DNA of 64,000 bases from Solirubrobacter deserti. GTDB taxonomy: Bacteria > Actinomycetota > Thermoleophilia > Solirubrobacterales > Solirubrobacteraceae. Positions 63,021 through 64,000 of the stretch are shown here, in pieces. Each line of letters starts with the position of its first letter. Position 1 is the stretch's first letter. The stretch spans positions 496,001-560,000 of the forward strand of contig NZ_QPKJ02000004.1 in the NCBI RefSeq assembly GCF_003344625.1, given 5' to 3'. The notes below the pieces were generated by a model. That model saw nothing but the letters and a program-made list of their open reading frames with translations, did not search any database and had not been told where the DNA came from. The position numbers were made by a program, and so were the translations under genes.

Positions 63021-64000
63021 CTATAAACCGTACGAACGGCCAACGACGTCGAGCATGATCTCGTCCGTGCCGGCGCCGATCCGGTTCAGGCGCAGGTCAC
63101 GCCACGCGCGCTCGATCTGGTATTCGCGCATGTATCCGGCGCCGCCGTGGATCTGCAGGCACTCGTCGGCGACCTCGCAGCACATCTGGGAGGCGTCGAG
63201 CTTGGCCATGGAGATCTCGCGCACGGGGTACTCGCCGTTGGCGAAGCGCCAGGCGGTCGAGTACACGAGCTGGCGCGAGCGTTCGATCTTGGTCGCCATC
63301 GCCGCGAACTTGTGGCGGATCACCTGGAAGTGGCCGATCTCGCGCCCGAACGCCTTGCGCTCCAGCGCGTAGGCGAGCGTGCGGTCGAACGCTCGCTGGG
63401 CGCCGGCGACGCAGCCCGCGGCGCCGATCAGCCGCTCGCCCTGGAGCTCCCACATGATGTGGTAGAAGCCTTTGCCGAGCTCGCCGAGGACCGCGGTGTC
63501 GGGCACGCGGACGTCGTTGAAGGCGAGCAGCGCGGTGTCGCTCGCGTGCATCCCGAGCTTCTCGAGCTTCTTCTCGCGGATCACGCCGGGCGCGTCCATG
63601 TCGACGATGAACAGCGTGAAGCCGTCGTAGCCGGCGTCCGGGTCGGTCTTGGTCACGAGCACGATGAAGTCGGCGCGGTGACCGTTCGTGATGTAGGTCT
63701 TGGAGCCGTTGATGACCCATTCGTCGCCGTCGCGCACGGCGCGCGTCCGGATGCCGGACACGTCGGAGCCGGCGTCGGGCTCGGTGATGCCCAGACAGGC
63801 GATCTTCTGGCCGGCGATCGCGGGCACGAGGTAGTCCTGCTTCTGCTGTTCGGTGCCGAACTGCAGGATCGGCGGCGTGGCCATGTCGGTGTGCACGGCG
63901 ACACCCATCGCCAGCCCGCCGCTGCCCGAGTGCGAGAGTTCCTCGGCCAGGACGAGATTGAAGAAGTAGTCGCCGCCCTGGCCGCCGTACTCCTCGGGCA
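63021..64000 (-). CDS. acyl-CoA dehydrogenase, N-terminus beyond the window
   Basis: The frame is open to the window end, with the first complete codons reading PEEYGGQGGDYFFN. FAD-dependent acyl-CoA dehydrogenases oxidise acyl-CoA to enoyl-CoA. Visible are CLGITEPDAGSDVSGIRTRA (flavin/substrate signature), VINGSKTYITNGHRADF, the helical C-terminal domain with FGREIGHFQVIRHKFAAMAT, and QIHGGAGYMREYQIERAWRD. The catalytic base is not certain from position alone. Roughly the first 60-70 residues are missing. Confidence 0.95.
   Translation of the reverse strand, partial: PEEYGGQGGDYFFNLVLAEELSHSGSGGLAMGVAVHTDMATPPILQFGTEQQKQDYLVPAIAGQKIACLGITEPDAGSDVSGIRTRAVRDGDEWVINGSKTYITNGHRADFIVLVTKTDPDAGYDGFTLFIVDMDAPGVIREKKLEKLGMHASDTALLAFNDVRVPDTAVLGELGKGFYHIMWELQGERLIGAAGCVAGAQRAFDRTLAYALERKAFGREIGHFQVIRHKFAAMATKIERSRQLVYSTAWRFANGEYPVREISMAKLDASQMCCEVADECLQIHGGAGYMREYQIERAWRDLRLNRIGAGTDEIMLDVVGRSYGL

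Overview
The window is a 64 kb stretch of very G+C-rich (roughly 70% by eye), densely coded chromosome from an actinobacterium. The best guess is the class Thermoleophilia, order Solirubrobacterales (Solirubrobacter/Conexibacter-like). Pointers are an F420-type LLM oxidoreductase, sigma factors with long secreted-type tails, secreted enzymes with lysine-rich tails ending in a cysteine-flanked segment, and TANNNT -10 boxes placed directly before start codons. The lineage is inferred, not proven. No CRISPR array, insertion sequence, prophage or attachment site was seen.

Layout. 1-3150: the end of the ribosomal alpha operon (rpsM partial, rpsK, rpoA, rplQ, truA), with rpsD reduced to a 254 bp internally deleted, frameshifted relic. 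3141-9675: a diguanylate cyclase, surE, ligA, a secreted 5'-nucleotidase and ppa. 9659-18376: secreted hydrolase, PBP4-type peptidase, patatin, two phosphoesterase-type enzymes, a MarR regulator and a long-chain acyl-CoA ligase. 18441-28245: small HTH protein, Nif3, an ECF sigma factor with its own zinc finger and membrane segment, tRNA-Pro(CGG), a four-gene operon (serine hydrolase, XRE regulator, two membrane proteins) with a well-formed operator-covered promoter, UspA, Lrp, an orphan histidine kinase, a cysteine-less DsbA-like protein and membrane proteins. 28255-34769: acetoacetyl-CoA synthetase, a HipA-like kinase/DUF3037 pair, and a tightly coupled run of GAF, two sugar dehydrogenases, an MBL hydrolase and a 30-residue membrane peptide. 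34750-43173: leucine-type dehydrogenase, a second sigma/zinc-finger/membrane fusion, arfB, aldehyde dehydrogenase, LLM oxidoreductase, cupins, GNAT, MFS and MarR. 43156-48226: a catabolic-looking locus of amidohydrolase, GntR, SHMT-like PLP enzyme and E1/transketolase-like enzyme. 48191-64000: diguanylate cyclase, Nudix, rubredoxin, spermidine-synthase-like membrane proteins, BKACE, bioF, enoyl-CoA hydratase with a stand-alone biotinyl carrier, plsC, a drug-type MFS with two operators, cupin/SDR, an M14 peptidase and the end of an acyl-CoA dehydrogenase.

How it works together. Most of the window is housekeeping, lipid/CoA metabolism, secreted hydrolases and small regulatory units. The architecture is the most striking property. 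About eighteen genes have a TANNNT hexamer 6-9 bases before the start codon, implying leaderless mRNAs. In several places that hexamer contains the stop codon of the gene before. Fourteen of seventeen convergent gene pairs overlap at their 3' ends, leaving no room for ordinary terminators. Many same-strand neighbours are joined by ATGA/GTGA overlaps.
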